From NCBI GenBank assembly GCA_900538475.1, contig UPYT01000002.1, positions 1 through 64,000 on the forward strand: DNA of 64,000 nucleotides, read 5' to 3'. The stretch's first letter is position 1, and each line of letters opens with the position of its first letter. The position numbers were made by a program, and so were the translations under genes. The notes under the pieces were generated by a model, which did no database searches, was not told the origin of the DNA, and was given only the letters and a program-made list of their open reading frames with translations. This document shows, piece after piece, positions 1 through 7,793 of the stretch. Origin of the DNA: an uncultured Clostridium sp. GTDB lineage: Bacteria > Bacillota > Clostridia > Lachnospirales > Lachnospiraceae.

Positions 1-83
1 ACTATCATACTGTATTTTTTGTGTCAATACATTTCACCTTATGGAAGTGCAAATTCCAGTTTGTAGATTTGAGGAGGTGCGGT

Positions 84-533
84 ATGAGCAATTCAAACAA
101 CACGCACAAATACGACGATATAATCAATCTGCCGCACCATACTTCACCCCAAAGGCCACGTATGGCGATGATTGACCGTGCGGCTCAATTCTCACCGTTT
201 GCGGCTCTGACTGGATACGATGCAGCAGTCAAGGAAACCGCCAGACTGACCGAGGATCGGGTTGAGTTGGATGAGTATGAGAAATCGGCTCTTAATGATC
301 GGCTTCAGATCGTTCAGGAAAGGCTGCCAGATACTCCGGTAATCGCCATTACATATTTTGTCCCGGATGAAAGAAAGTCTGGCGGCGCATATTGTACGGA
401 AATGGGAATCATCAAAAAAATCGACTATTATGAGCGAACCGTCATTATGCGGAGCGGTACACACATCCCAATCGACGAAATAATTGGTATCGAGGGAGAC
501 TTATTCAATCAGTTAGATGGAAACATGATATAG
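84..533 (+). CDS. YolD-like family protein of an integrative element
   Basis: Encodes 149 aa from the ATG at 84, which has GAGGAGG at 71-77; an upstream in-frame ATG at 21 has no ribosome site. The core residues MIDRAAQFSPFAAL and a following acidic helical stretch are characteristic of the YolD-like proteins carried by Firmicute conjugative elements. There they usually sit beside a Y-family (UmuC-like) polymerase gene, which would lie off the left edge. The exact biochemical role is unknown; the family link to DNA damage is by association. The gene ends in a strong hairpin terminator and is therefore probably the last gene of its operon. Confidence 0.75.
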   Translation: MSNSNNTHKYDDIINLPHHTSPQRPRMAMIDRAAQFSPFAALTGYDAAVKETARLTEDRVELDEYEKSALNDRLQIVQERLPDTPVIAITYFVPDERKSGGAYCTEMGIIKKIDYYERTVIMRSGTHIPIDEIIGIEGDLFNQLDGNMI

Positions 534-550
534 AAAGAGAAGCAGCAAAT

Positions 551-604
551 AAGGAAGTCCACAAAACCGGTCTGATATATCGGTGCGTGGGCTTCCTTTT
601 TTTG
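551..604 (+). terminator. Rho-independent terminator of the YolD-like gene
   Basis: AAGGAAGTCCAC (551-562) pairs with GTGGGCTTCCTT (587-598). An inner ACCG/CGGT stem and a T7 run follow the stop codon at 533. Confidence 0.85.
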
Positions 605-744
605 AAATAATCAGTGAACATACAATTAAATTTATTCTGCCGAAATTTGCCTGTATAGGCATTATCGCCCTATACAAAATCGACATTTAGGCAATTAGCC
701 CATAGAATAAAAACCACAGACTCGGATGGGAGGTGATCGGAACG

Positions 745-1110
745 ATGGACGTAAATGAAGTGGATTATATCAAAATTGGGCAGCGTATCAGAGCAGCTCG
801 ATTGAAATTGGGCTGGCAGCAGGCAGAGGTTGCTTTTCGTGCAGGACTGACTACTTCTCACATGAGCCATATCGAAACGGGGCAAACCAAAGTGGCTCTA
901 CCGACTATCGTAAAGATTGCTAACACATTGTCTGTTTCTGTCGATGAATTGTTGTGTGATAGTCTGGAACAGGTGAAGCCTGTTTATGACAAGAAAATTG
1001 CAGAGGAACTGGCAGACTGTGATGCCGCAGAGCTGCAAGCGATGTTGGAGATTATACATACAACAAAGACTGTGATTCGCAAGAATCGAAAAGTCACCTA
1101 TGCACCTTAA
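745..1110 (+). CDS. XRE-family transcriptional regulator
   Basis: Encodes 121 aa from the ATG at 745. The upstream GGAGGTGATC (729-738) is a near-perfect anti-16S complement; a GTG at 733 lies inside it and is unlikely as a start. Residues about 8-65 form a Cro/C1-type helix-turn-helix (IGQRIRAARLKLGWQQAEVA, then SHMSHIETGQTKVALPTI). The C-terminal helical tail (about 75-115) may dimerise. It is monocistronic between two terminators in the ICE regulatory region. Probable role: repressor of element genes. Target unknown. Confidence 0.85.
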   Translation: MDVNEVDYIKIGQRIRAARLKLGWQQAEVAFRAGLTTSHMSHIETGQTKVALPTIVKIANTLSVSVDELLCDSLEQVKPVYDKKIAEELADCDAAELQAMLEIIHTTKTVIRKNRKVTYAP

Positions 1111-1302
1111 TAACAAAGGCATCTTGGAATTACTGCTTCTGAGCAAGACACACCAGCTAACCTGTGCAAACAGGTCAACTCCTGTGAATGCCCGTTGAGT
1201 ATATCAGTAATAACTGAATACAGATTGCATTTCATATAGCAAGTTGTCTTGACTGCCGGTATCAAACTGATATGACAGCCAAAACCAAAAACCAGATTAA
1301 GC

Positions 1303-1358
1303 AAGCCGCAGAGCTGTCATGATCCGTAATGGGTCAGTGGTGCTTTGCGGCTTTTTTT
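1303..1358 (+). terminator. Rho-independent terminator
   Basis: AAGCCGCA (1303-1310) pairs with TGCGGCTT (1346-1353), with a nested TGATCC/GGGTCA stem and a run of seven T. It separates the XRE gene from the SARP-type gene. The preceding 1111-1302 stretch holds no recognisable gene. Confidence 0.8.
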
Positions 1359-1386
1359 CTATAATCAGCATAAGGAGGGATTCGTT

Positions 1387-2763
1387 ATGGAACAAACCAG
1401 GAACTGTGGAAATAACGGATTTGATATGTATAATATCGGAGACAGGTGTGAGTACGTTCAATATGCAATAGAGATTGAGCGTACTCTACATAATATGCAG
1501 AAGGAATTAAACACCTGCATTGACCCCAGAAAAGCAGCCATGCTCATCATGCGTGTCGCAACGGAGTTTTACGATGCAGACTGGTGCGGCATTCTTGATG
1601 TGGATATGGAGATTGGCGTCTGGACGCCAATCTGGTGGTATGACACAGAATTTGGAGAAATGGCGCAGACCAAGTTTGAAGAATTTGAACTATCAGAGAA
1701 ATACGGGCGCTGGATACAATGCTTAAGAGATCATGAGCCAATCATTGTCCCTGATGTTGAAGCCATCAAAGAAGAAATGCCGGATGAATATATGCTTTAC
1801 CGTAGGCTGGATGCCAATGCGGTTATGGCGGTTCCTTTTTGGAAAGGACCGACTGGTTTTCTCACTCTGCGAAACGCAAAGAAATATAAGAATCAAACCG
1901 GTTTTCTGCGAATGCTGAACTATGCTGTTATTTCTTCACTGAACGAATACTTCCTGCTGGAAACGAGAAAACTGACCATCATTTCTCCGAGAATTACAAA
2001 TGCCACCGATGTTTATATCAGTTTATTTGGGGAACTCAAAATTACAACTGAAAAAGGTGTCCTGACGGAGCAGGAACTGAAATCGCCTAAGATAGCGAGG
2101 CTTCTGGTGTATCTGCTTTTGAAAGGGAAAATGACAGCTTCCCCACGGGAAATCGCTTCGGCAATCTGGCCGGGTGAAGATATTGAAGCTACGGTTAAAA
2201 ATATAAAGGGACTGGTCTACCGATTCAGACAGACGTTTGAATTGCTATCCGATCACCGCCTGATTGAGTCTACTCCGACGGGGTATCAAATCAATCCCCG
2301 GTTGAATGTGTTTACAGACTTTCAGCTGTTTGATAAAAAGTGGAGTATTGCGATGAAAGCAGCTGATCATAAAGAAAAAGTTGAGTTTCTGAAAAAAGCA
2401 ATAGATTTGTATCAGGGACCGTTGTTCGGTTCTGCACGGGATGAGCATTGGATTATGTCCAAAGTGGTAGCTTTTGAGTACCGCTATCTGGGTGCTGTAT
2501 GCGAACTGATGAAAACGCTTGATCTGGGACGTGATTACGTCTGTATCCAGCACTATGCTTCTAAAATGCTTCTGATTGCACCACACAGCATTGATGGCTA
2601 CTATTGGATGATTTACGCAATGTTTCAGTTGGATCATCCAGAGATGGCACGAGGAGAGCTGCGGATGGCACAGCGCAATCTCTTAGAGGAGGAATACGAC
2701 GAGCTGATCGAAAGATTGAAAGTTGCCGGTTTTTCTCGGTGTTATGGCATAACACCGGCGTAA
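1387..2763 (+). CDS. GAF-like/SARP-type activator with winged helix and BTAD domain
   Basis: Encodes 458 aa from the ATG at 1387 (AAGGAGG at 1372-1378). Residues about 20-190 resemble a GAF-type sensor fold (ADWCGILDVD ... MAVPFWKG). Residues about 205-300 form an OmpR-like winged helix (LTEQELKSPKIARLLVYLLL, REIASAIWPG, VYRFRQTF). The rest is a TPR-rich bacterial transcriptional activation domain (YQGPLFG, DEHWI). This wHTH-BTAD order is that of SARP regulators, which bind direct heptamer repeats near promoters. A phased heptamer array starts inside the last codons of this gene and continues downstream, so self-binding is a strong inference. Such proteins are known in Clostridial conjugative elements, but the function here is unproven. 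Confidence 0.75.
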   Translation: MEQTRNCGNNGFDMYNIGDRCEYVQYAIEIERTLHNMQKELNTCIDPRKAAMLIMRVATEFYDADWCGILDVDMEIGVWTPIWWYDTEFGEMAQTKFEEFELSEKYGRWIQCLRDHEPIIVPDVEAIKEEMPDEYMLYRRLDANAVMAVPFWKGPTGFLTLRNAKKYKNQTGFLRMLNYAVISSLNEYFLLETRKLTIISPRITNATDVYISLFGELKITTEKGVLTEQELKSPKIARLLVYLLLKGKMTASPREIASAIWPGEDIEATVKNIKGLVYRFRQTFELLSDHRLIESTPTGYQINPRLNVFTDFQLFDKKWSIAMKAADHKEKVEFLKKAIDLYQGPLFGSARDEHWIMSKVVAFEYRYLGAVCELMKTLDLGRDYVCIQHYASKMLLIAPHSIDGYYWMIYAMFQLDHPEMARGELRMAQRNLLEEEYDELIERLKVAGFSRCYGITPA

Positions 2764-2862
2764 CACCAGTAAAAACCATCATAACACCCGATTTTTCCCA
2801 TAACACCATCATAACACCGTCATAACACCGATACGAACCGTCATAACACCGGTTATAACACC
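2737..2862 (+). repeat. Phased TAACACC heptamer array, probable SARP binding sites
   Basis: Exact TAACACC starts at 2750, 2761, 2782, 2801, 2812, 2823, 2844 and 2856. A degenerate unit lies near 2833. Steps are 11, 21, 19, 11, 11, 21 and 12 bp, that is, about one or two helical turns. The first unit is half of a perfect 10-bp inverted repeat (2737-2746 with 2748-2757). Heptamers separated by 4 bp are the classical SARP target layout. The last unit abuts the stem of the next terminator. Confidence 0.7.
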
Positions 2863-2932
2863 CTCGCCAGTTATGTTTTCAGGGCAAGAGCAAAATTGCC
2901 TTAGAAAATGTAACTGGCGGGGGTATTTTTTT
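2860..2932 (+). terminator. Large intrinsic terminator after the heptamer array
   Basis: ACCCTCGCCAGTTA (2860-2873) pairs with TAACTGGCGGGGGT (2911-2924). An inner GGCAA/TTGCC hairpin is present and a run of seven T follows. It ends SARP transcription or attenuates reading into the XRE gene. Confidence 0.75.
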
Positions 2933-2951
2933 GAATCAGAATCAGCGCAAC

Positions 2952-3001
2952 AGCGCACCTGTTCTTGCAAGAAATTGTGAGATCGGGTGCGCTTCTTTTA
3001 T
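2952..3001 (+). promoter_or_regulatory. Leader hairpin / attenuator ahead of the XRE gene
   Basis: AGCGCACC (2952-2959) pairs with GGTGCGCT (2986-2993), with a nested TTCTTGCAAGAA palindrome and a T-rich tail. A second AT-rich hairpin (about 3040-3070) lies just before the ribosome site. These suggest a folded 5' leader; its control signal is unknown. Confidence 0.4.
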
Positions 3002-3086
3002 TTCAGGGGATATTCCCCGCAATCATTCTCCTCCCGGCTTCTTGGAATTTTCATTTTCAAAATTTCAAGAAATCGGAGGAAACGAT

Positions 3087-3374
3087 ATGTATTACGACCA
3101 GAAAGAAAGCGGAAAAAGAATTGCCGCACTTAGAAAAGAAAAAGGAATGACACAGGAGCAGCTTGCTGAAAAATTGAACATCAGTACAAGTACCCTTGGG
3201 AAAATCGAAAGAGGTATTCAGGGATTCTCCATTGATCTGCTGATTGAAATTGGTATCTTCTTTGGTATTTCAACTGACTACATACTTATTGGCTGCGAGA
3301 TTCGCAATTATGAAGCTGCAAAGGAATTGGATTCCGTTATAAATCAGTTGGTTGCTTTGAAGATGAAATTATAA
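3087..3374 (+). CDS. Small XRE-family regulator
   Basis: Encodes 95 aa from the ATG at 3087 (GGAGGA at 3075-3080). The longer open frame upstream runs through terminator-like hairpins and is not used. Residues about 9-65 are a Cro/C1 helix-turn-helix (RIAALRKEKGMTQEQLAEKL, STLGKIERG), followed by a short helical tail. This class is common among ICE immunity and transfer regulators. Target unknown. Confidence 0.85.
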   Translation: MYYDQKESGKRIAALRKEKGMTQEQLAEKLNISTSTLGKIERGIQGFSIDLLIEIGIFFGISTDYILIGCEIRNYEAAKELDSVINQLVALKMKL

Positions 3375-3885
3375 AATCCGCCGTATCACGGTGGGTATCC
3401 GCCGTGAGAGGTCATAAAAAACGAATCGTGAAAACAGTACAATTTAGACACAGCCAAAGAGAAAGGCTGCTTGTTCCTTGAAAACTGAATAGACAATCAT
3501 CGAATACGTTCCTGCTGTCGGTGCGAAAGCATCAGCCACATCAGCGGTACGCCGTGACGTATCGGAAAGAGAAACAGAACGACTATTTTCTTATATTGAC
3601 GCAGTAGTCTCTCATCCGGTGCCAGCGATCAATACCGGCTCGTAAATATTGGGTTGCTACCAATACGGCAATGAAAACAGTCAGGGTTAATGATACTTCT
3701 CTACGGAGCTGGCGGAGAACCCGGCAGAGGTTAGATTCCTATGGAGCTGATTCGCAATCAGCCGTTCGATGGTTCCCTGAGGGCAACCGTCCTCTTTCCC
3801 AGGGGTGCGTGGCAAATATGGGAAACATAGATTTTGGAATGACTGCCCGATTTATTTCGGGCAGTCGTTTGTTACATACCCAACG
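3375..3885 (+). ncRNA. Long structured non-coding stretch (candidate RNA or mazF leader)
   Basis: About 510 bp with no convincing gene; short open frames here lack ribosome sites and known motifs. Many local stems can be drawn, such as CTGATT-CG-AATCAG near 3750, GAGG/CCTC near 3778 and a strong 10-bp hairpin at the 3' end (3841-3866). The end hairpin plus MazF gene immediately after fit either a stand-alone small RNA or a long 5' leader. No known RNA family was recognised. Confidence 0.35.
3841..3873 (+). terminator. Hairpin with T-rich tail
   Basis: GACTGCCCGA (3841-3850) pairs with TCGGGCAGTC (3857-3866), loop of 6, followed by GTTTGTT. It ends the structured region before mazF. Confidence 0.6.
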
Positions 3886-3902
3886 AAAGGAGGTCATGGC
3901 AC

Positions 3903-4310
3903 ATGATGAAAGAAAATTGGGTATATCGCCGTGGCGATATTTATTGCGCTGATCTGGACCCGGTAGTTGGGTCTGAACAAGGTGGCATCAGACCGGTGAT
4001 TGTAATTCAGAACGATACCGGCAACAGGTATTCTCCCACGCTGATCGTGGCAACGGTCACAACGAAAATCCGCAAGAAGGAGAATATGCCGACCCATCTT
4101 TTGATTAGAGACAATCCTGCATTTAAAGAAGCATCTGTTGTGCAGCTGGAGCAAATCCGCACCATTGATAAGCGCAGAATTGATAACTACTTAGGTAAGG
4201 TTACGCCCCGTGAAATGGTAGCGATTGAGAAAGCCTTATCCGTCAGCCTTGCAATGGAACAGCTGAAAAAGCGTTCCACAAAACATAAACCGAAGAAAGA
4301 AAAGGAGTGA
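3903..4310 (+). CDS. mazF-like: MazF/PemK-family endoribonuclease toxin-like protein
   Basis: Encodes 135 aa; AAAGGAGGT at 3886-3894 serves the ATG at 3903 (a second ATG is at 3906). The N-terminus VYRRGDIYCADLDPVVGSEQ followed by GGIRPVIVIQND is the PemK/MazF signature: the GxIxxxDLxPxxGxEQxGxRP strand-loop with the catalytic Arg. A basic tail (KRSTKHKPKKEKE) is an addition. The family cleaves mRNA and is normally paired with an upstream MazE-type antitoxin. None is visible here: the preceding gene is 530 bp away and is XRE-type. It is followed after 6 bp by a small HTH gene, suggesting co-transcription. Confidence 0.85.
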   Translation: MMKENWVYRRGDIYCADLDPVVGSEQGGIRPVIVIQNDTGNRYSPTLIVATVTTKIRKKENMPTHLLIRDNPAFKEASVVQLEQIRTIDKRRIDNYLGKVTPREMVAIEKALSVSLAMEQLKKRSTKHKPKKEKE

Positions 4311-4316
4311 ACATAG

Positions 4317-4553
4317 ATGTTTGAAGAAAGAATTGCTGCTATGAATCAGCGTACCGAAGAATCCATTGTAGCCTCCACAGGCCAGTTCGATAAGAGAACA
4401 TATACCGTTGATGAGATTCAGGACATCCTGGGGATCAGCAGAACAAGCGCATATAACCTCGTGAAAAAGAAAGCTTTTCATAGTGTGCGCATCGGCGGCA
4501 GCATCAGAATCTCGAAAAAGAGTTTTGATGAGTGGCTGGATCAGCAAATGTGA
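4317..4553 (+). CDS. Excisionase-type (MerR-like) small HTH protein
   Basis: Encodes 78 aa. Residues about 28-75 match the helix-turn-helix_17/excisionase domain (YTVDEIQDILGISRTSAYNL, VRIGGSIRISKKSFDEWL). It starts 6 bp after mazF and probably shares its mRNA. It could be a recombination directionality factor, or act as the partner that represses the mazF unit. It is a single-domain relative of the three-repeat protein encoded next. Confidence 0.75.
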   Translation: MFEERIAAMNQRTEESIVASTGQFDKRTYTVDEIQDILGISRTSAYNLVKKKAFHSVRIGGSIRISKKSFDEWLDQQM

Positions 4554-4616
4554 GATTTGTCAAGTGTGTCGTACAACCCGGCGACAAACTTCAAAATAAA
4601 TCAAGAGTTCGATAAA

Positions 4617-4655
4617 ATGTAGCCATGACAAGAAAACACATGGCTACATTTTTTA
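4617..4655 (+). terminator. Rho-independent terminator
   Basis: ATGTAGCCATG (4617-4627) pairs perfectly with CATGGCTACAT (4639-4649), followed by T6. It separates the mazF-HTH unit from the next gene. Confidence 0.85.
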
Positions 4656-4671
4656 CATAGGAGGTTGTGCG

Positions 4672-5298
4672 ATGGCAGAAACAAGAAAACGAACGAGTAT
4701 GTCTGTCCCTGAAATGGGCAGGATGCTTGGCCTTTGCAAAACTGAGTCTTACTGGCTCATTAAGAAAAATTACTTCAAGACCATTCTTGTCGGCAACACC
4801 ATGAGGGTGATGATCGACAGTTTTGAGGAATGGTATGCTAACCAGTTCAAATACCAGAAGGTCGATGGAACCCCTCCCGGTGAGGAACTGAAGAAAACTA
4901 CATATTCTGTAGAGGAGCTTGGTCAGCGCCTTGGGCTGAAAGAAGCAACTGCCTACGAACTGGTTGCCAAAGGGCATTTTGAAATTGTCGAAGCCTTGGG
5001 CAAGCGTAGAGTGACCAAGGCGAGCTTTGAAAGATGGTATGCATCCCAGAGCGATTATCGCACGGTAGAGGATCAAAAACTGGATGCAGACATTGTGGCA
5101 TCCACCTACGGTCTGCCGGAAATGGCAAGAATGCTTGGGGTACATCGTCAGACCATCTACTATATTGTTGCCAATGGCGATTTTGAGCTTATCAAGGTTG
5201 GCAGATATAAGCGAGCTACCAAAGAGAGTTTTGAAAAATGGTATCAGAATCAGACCCGCTACAGATTAGTAGCTGAGGATGGACAGGAAAGGAGATGA
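4672..5298 (+). CDS. Triple-repeat excisionase-family DNA-binding protein
   Basis: Encodes 208 aa with GGAGG at 4660-4664. It contains three tandem copies of one excisionase-type winged HTH, about residues 10-62, 79-133 and 147-201. Each has the pattern S/YxxEMxRMLG...Y.LI/VxxxxFxxxxVG...R...xSFExWYxxQxxYrxV. Single-domain relatives (such as Tn916 Xis) bend DNA and set integrase direction. Three domains in one chain could bridge several arm sites. It lies directly upstream of, and overlaps the leader of, the integrase gene. Inferred role: directionality factor. A degraded fragment of a homologue is at 13387. Confidence 0.8.
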   Translation: MAETRKRTSMSVPEMGRMLGLCKTESYWLIKKNYFKTILVGNTMRVMIDSFEEWYANQFKYQKVDGTPPGEELKKTTYSVEELGQRLGLKEATAYELVAKGHFEIVEALGKRRVTKASFERWYASQSDYRTVEDQKLDADIVASTYGLPEMARMLGVHRQTIYYIVANGDFELIKVGRYKRATKESFEKWYQNQTRYRLVAEDGQERR

Positions 5299-5302
5299 TT
5301 AC

Positions 5303-6676
5303 ATGGCATCCATCGTTAAGAGAAAAAAGAAGTATTCTGTGGTCTATACATACACCGATGAGAACGGCAATAAGCGTCAGAAATGGGAAACCTTTGACAC
5401 CAATGCTGAAGCAAAGAAAAGAAAGCTGCAGGTCGAATATGAGCAGGAGTCGGGAACCTTTATTCCACCCTCTGCCAAGACCGTAAACGATCTTCTGGAA
5501 GAATATATGTCTATCTACGGCGTGAACACCTGGGCGATGTCTACTTATGAAAGCAGAAAGAGCCTGATTGCCAATTATATTCGTCCGCTTATCGGTGATA
5601 TGAAACTGGAGGATGTTTCTCCGAGAATTATGGACAAGTATTACAGAGATTTGCTTACTGTAAAAGCTGTGTCTACGAAGTATGTGAAAGCTCGTAACGA
5701 GTATCTAACACCGCATACGGTCAGAGAGATTCACAAGGTTCTGCGTAATGCGTTCAATCAGGCGGTGAAGTGGGAATTGATGACCAGAAACCCCGTAGAA
5801 CACGCTACGCTGCCGAAAGAAGAACATAAGACCAGAGACATCTGGACAGCGGAAGTTCTTCTGAAGGCTCTGGAAGCCTGCGACGATGATATTCTCCGTC
5901 TGGCAATCAACCTTGCTTTCTCCTGTTCTCTGCGAATGGGTGAGCTTCTGGGGCTGACCTGGGACTGTGTAGACATTTCTCCTGCGAGTATCGAACTTGG
6001 TCAGGCAAGCATCTTCGTTGAAAAGGAGTTGCAGAGAGTAAATCGTGAAGCGATGGCAGATCTGAACGGAAAGGACATTATGTTCAAGTTCCCGCCGACC
6101 TTTGCCAGTACGCACACCGCATTGGTTCTCAAAACACCTAAGACCAAAACCAGTGTCCGCAAGGTATTCTTACCGAAAACCGTAGCGGAAATGTTGGCGC
6201 AGCGAAAGGCTGACATCGAAGAATTGAAAGACCTTTTCGGTGACGAGTTCGTAGACTTTAATCTGGTGTTCTGTTCTTCCAATGGCAAGCCGATTGAGGG
6301 TCAGGTTATCAACCGTGCTTTCAATAAGTTGATCGAGGAGAACGGGCTGCCGAAGGTGGTTTTCCATAGTCTCCGACATTCCAGTATCACTTACAAGCTG
6401 AAGCTGAACGGCGGCGATATGAAATCCGTTCAAGGCGATTCCGGTCATGCACAGGTCAAGATGGTAGCGGATGTTTACTCCCATATCATCGACGATGACC
6501 GCAGGCTGAACGCTGAAAGACTGGAAGCTGCTTTTTACTCTGGCAGACAGGCAACACCGGAACCGGTACAGCCGGTCACACAGGAAAGCTCCACCGATGA
6601 TAAAGAGCTTCTTCTGAAACTTCTGCAAAACCCTGAAATGGCAGCACTCTTGAAGTCGCTGGCAAAGACATTATAG
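5303..6676 (+). CDS. int: Tyrosine site-specific integrase of the ICE
   Basis: Encodes 457 aa from the ATG at 5303 (AAAGGAGAT at 5288-5296); the in-frame ATG at 5279 overlaps the upstream gene and lacks a site. Order: basic arm-binding N-terminus (1-55), SAM-like core-binding domain (about 60-165), catalytic domain (about 175-410). The catalytic set is visible: R211 (SLRMGEL), a Lys in the KTPKTKTSVRK beta-hairpin, H355-x-x-R358 (HSLRHS), H382 (SGHAQ) and Y392 (VYSHI). It inserts and excises the element at the tRNA-Arg 3' end found 0.8 kb downstream. Two remnants of related integrases occur at 10424 and 12429. Confidence 0.93.
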   Translation: MASIVKRKKKYSVVYTYTDENGNKRQKWETFDTNAEAKKRKLQVEYEQESGTFIPPSAKTVNDLLEEYMSIYGVNTWAMSTYESRKSLIANYIRPLIGDMKLEDVSPRIMDKYYRDLLTVKAVSTKYVKARNEYLTPHTVREIHKVLRNAFNQAVKWELMTRNPVEHATLPKEEHKTRDIWTAEVLLKALEACDDDILRLAINLAFSCSLRMGELLGLTWDCVDISPASIELGQASIFVEKELQRVNREAMADLNGKDIMFKFPPTFASTHTALVLKTPKTKTSVRKVFLPKTVAEMLAQRKADIEELKDLFGDEFVDFNLVFCSSNGKPIEGQVINRAFNKLIEENGLPKVVFHSLRHSSITYKLKLNGGDMKSVQGDSGHAQVKMVADVYSHIIDDDRRLNAERLEAAFYSGRQATPEPVQPVTQESSTDDKELLLKLLQNPEMAALLKSLAKTL

Positions 6677-6685
6677 AATTAAAAT

Positions 6686-6737
6686 GGCAGATCCTTTTAC
6701 ATAGCCTTCATAGCTTGTAAAGGGGTCTGCCCTTATT
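6686..6737 (+). terminator. Integrase terminator
   Basis: GGCAGATCCTTTTACA (6686-6701) pairs with TGTAAAGGGGTCTGCC (6716-6731), followed by a T-rich tract, 10 bp after the int stop. Confidence 0.85.
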
Positions 6738-6757
6738 TTTGTTTTTGGGGGTGCAAA

Positions 6758-7063
6758 ATGGATAGAGCATTTATGGACGAGTATTATGATAAAATGCGAG
6801 CTGATGATATTGAGGAATTATCAAGCCAGAGGAATGAGGATTATTCCGATAGAGCCGATGATTACAAAGCTGCAAAGCAGGCTCTGCTTGAGGGATTGGG
6901 GTTATCGCATTTATTTAGCGGAAACCGCAAACTTACACCAGAAGAAAAAGAACTCTGGTTGTTGTTCGACAGGGTATATGTAACAGAGCTTCTGGCAAGG
7001 GATGAATTTGCGAAGGGCGCATATATGCTGGGAGCTGAAGATCGAGAAACTATGCTTCGATAA
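6758..7063 (+). CDS. Small acidic helical hypothetical protein
   Basis: Encodes 101 aa with GGGGG at 6747-6751. Only charged helices are seen (EEKELWLLFDRVYVTELLAR), with no signal peptide or membrane segment. It resembles in size and style the small DUF6809-like proteins of Clostridial mobile elements, but this is a loose match. It is the last element gene before the attachment site. Confidence 0.55.
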   Translation: MDRAFMDEYYDKMRADDIEELSSQRNEDYSDRADDYKAAKQALLEGLGLSHLFSGNRKLTPEEKELWLLFDRVYVTELLARDEFAKGAYMLGAEDRETMLR

Positions 7064-7069
7064 ATACTG

Positions 7070-7460
7070 TACCTGCTTCGGCAGGACAGGTTACATACAA
7101 TCATTCGTCCCGAAAAATTCTATGGAATTTCTGATAATTCTGGTTGAAAAATTCGGTTTGAAATGATATATTAAACAGACTTAAATTGGTGTCGTGTGAC
7201 ACCAGCGGCTCCACATGAGAATGAACTGTATTTCCTGTCATTCCGCATAACGAGCAGTTACATAGTGACATTTACTTGCACTTGTAACGTCCACCAAAAA
7301 TCGAAAGCCTTGCTAATTTCGAGCCAATCGGACGGTGTAAAATCCCTCTGAATTAGCTATCACAGCGTAGTATCAGATAGGATTTGAAATGCTGAAAAAC
7401 CCTGTATTTCCAAGCATTTTTTAGCATTAGATGTCACTTCCCGATGTCGTATCGGGGCTA
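7070..7460 (+). repeat. ICE right-end block, copy R1
   Basis: No gene. About 390 bp that reappear at about 80% identity at 12669-13060, with long identical words (TTACATAGTGACATTTACTT; CGAGCCAATCGGACGGTGTA). Both copies sit between an integrase 3' end and a tRNA-Arg 3' half, as expected for the integrase/Xis arm-site region of two related elements. A small ACCTGC-TTCG-GCAGG hairpin begins the block. Confidence 0.75.
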
Positions 7461-7604
7461 CTCCTAAGCGAAAGGCCGTGGGTTCGAATCCCGCCAGGGA
7501 CGCCAGCAAACACGCCGAAAACCTTTGATTTATCAGGGTTTTCGGCTTTTCTTATTTCTGCGGCTTTTGTGGCTTTTTTGCAAAAAACCTTGGTTTGCTA
7601 ACAT
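7461..7604 (+). repeat. Attachment site A: tRNA-Arg(CCT) 3' half plus downstream direct repeat
   Basis: CTCCTAAGCG begins at the anticodon loop (CCT). It runs through the T-arm GTGGGTTCGAATCCC to the acceptor 3' strand CCAGGGACGCCA (to about 7504). The 5' half of the tRNA is absent upstream, so this is a duplicated att copy and not a working tRNA. The whole 144 bp recurs at 10163-10306 with one mismatch, including a CGAAAACC/GGTTTTCG hairpin terminator (7517-7543). Confidence 0.8.
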
Positions 7605-7770
7605 TTGCTAACGAGATTTGGCCTTTTGCTAAGAAAGGCGGTAAGTCAGAGGTTCGATTTTTACCAAAGGAACTTGCAAACATTTGTTAGCAGAAATTAG
7701 AGGAAGTTGCAAACAAAATCGCGAATTTGCTAACATCGCTCAAAAATGCTTTCAGAACCTTGCTAAACAA
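7591..7770 (+). repeat. TTTGCTAAC repeat cluster (candidate integrase arm sites)
   Basis: TTTGCTAAC recurs (7595, 7604 and 7726), with variants TTTGCTAAG (7625), inverted TTTGTTAGC (7683) and TTGCTAAAC (7760). Copy B at 10295-10337 keeps only the outer units, as if the segment between two TTTGCTAACAT words had been lost. Confidence 0.45.
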
Positions 7771-7793
7771 CATATTGGCTTTCCTACTCTGAT

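Noticed and set aside
2737..2862. CRISPR-like repeat array
   Set aside because: Units are 7 bp and spacers 4-14 bp, in helical phase; there are no cas genes. It fits protein-binding sites.
3671..3952. 93-aa open frame in the structured region
   Set aside because: No ribosome site, no recognisable domain, overlaps the mazF start in another frame and spans a perfect hairpin.
7461..7504. Functional tRNA-Arg gene
   Set aside because: The 5' half (acceptor 5' strand, D-arm) is missing in all three copies, so they are attachment-site remnants.
7640..7670. AGGTTCGATTTTTACC looks like a tRNA T-arm
   Set aside because: No pairing acceptor or anticodon arms around it; chance resemblance within the arm-site region.
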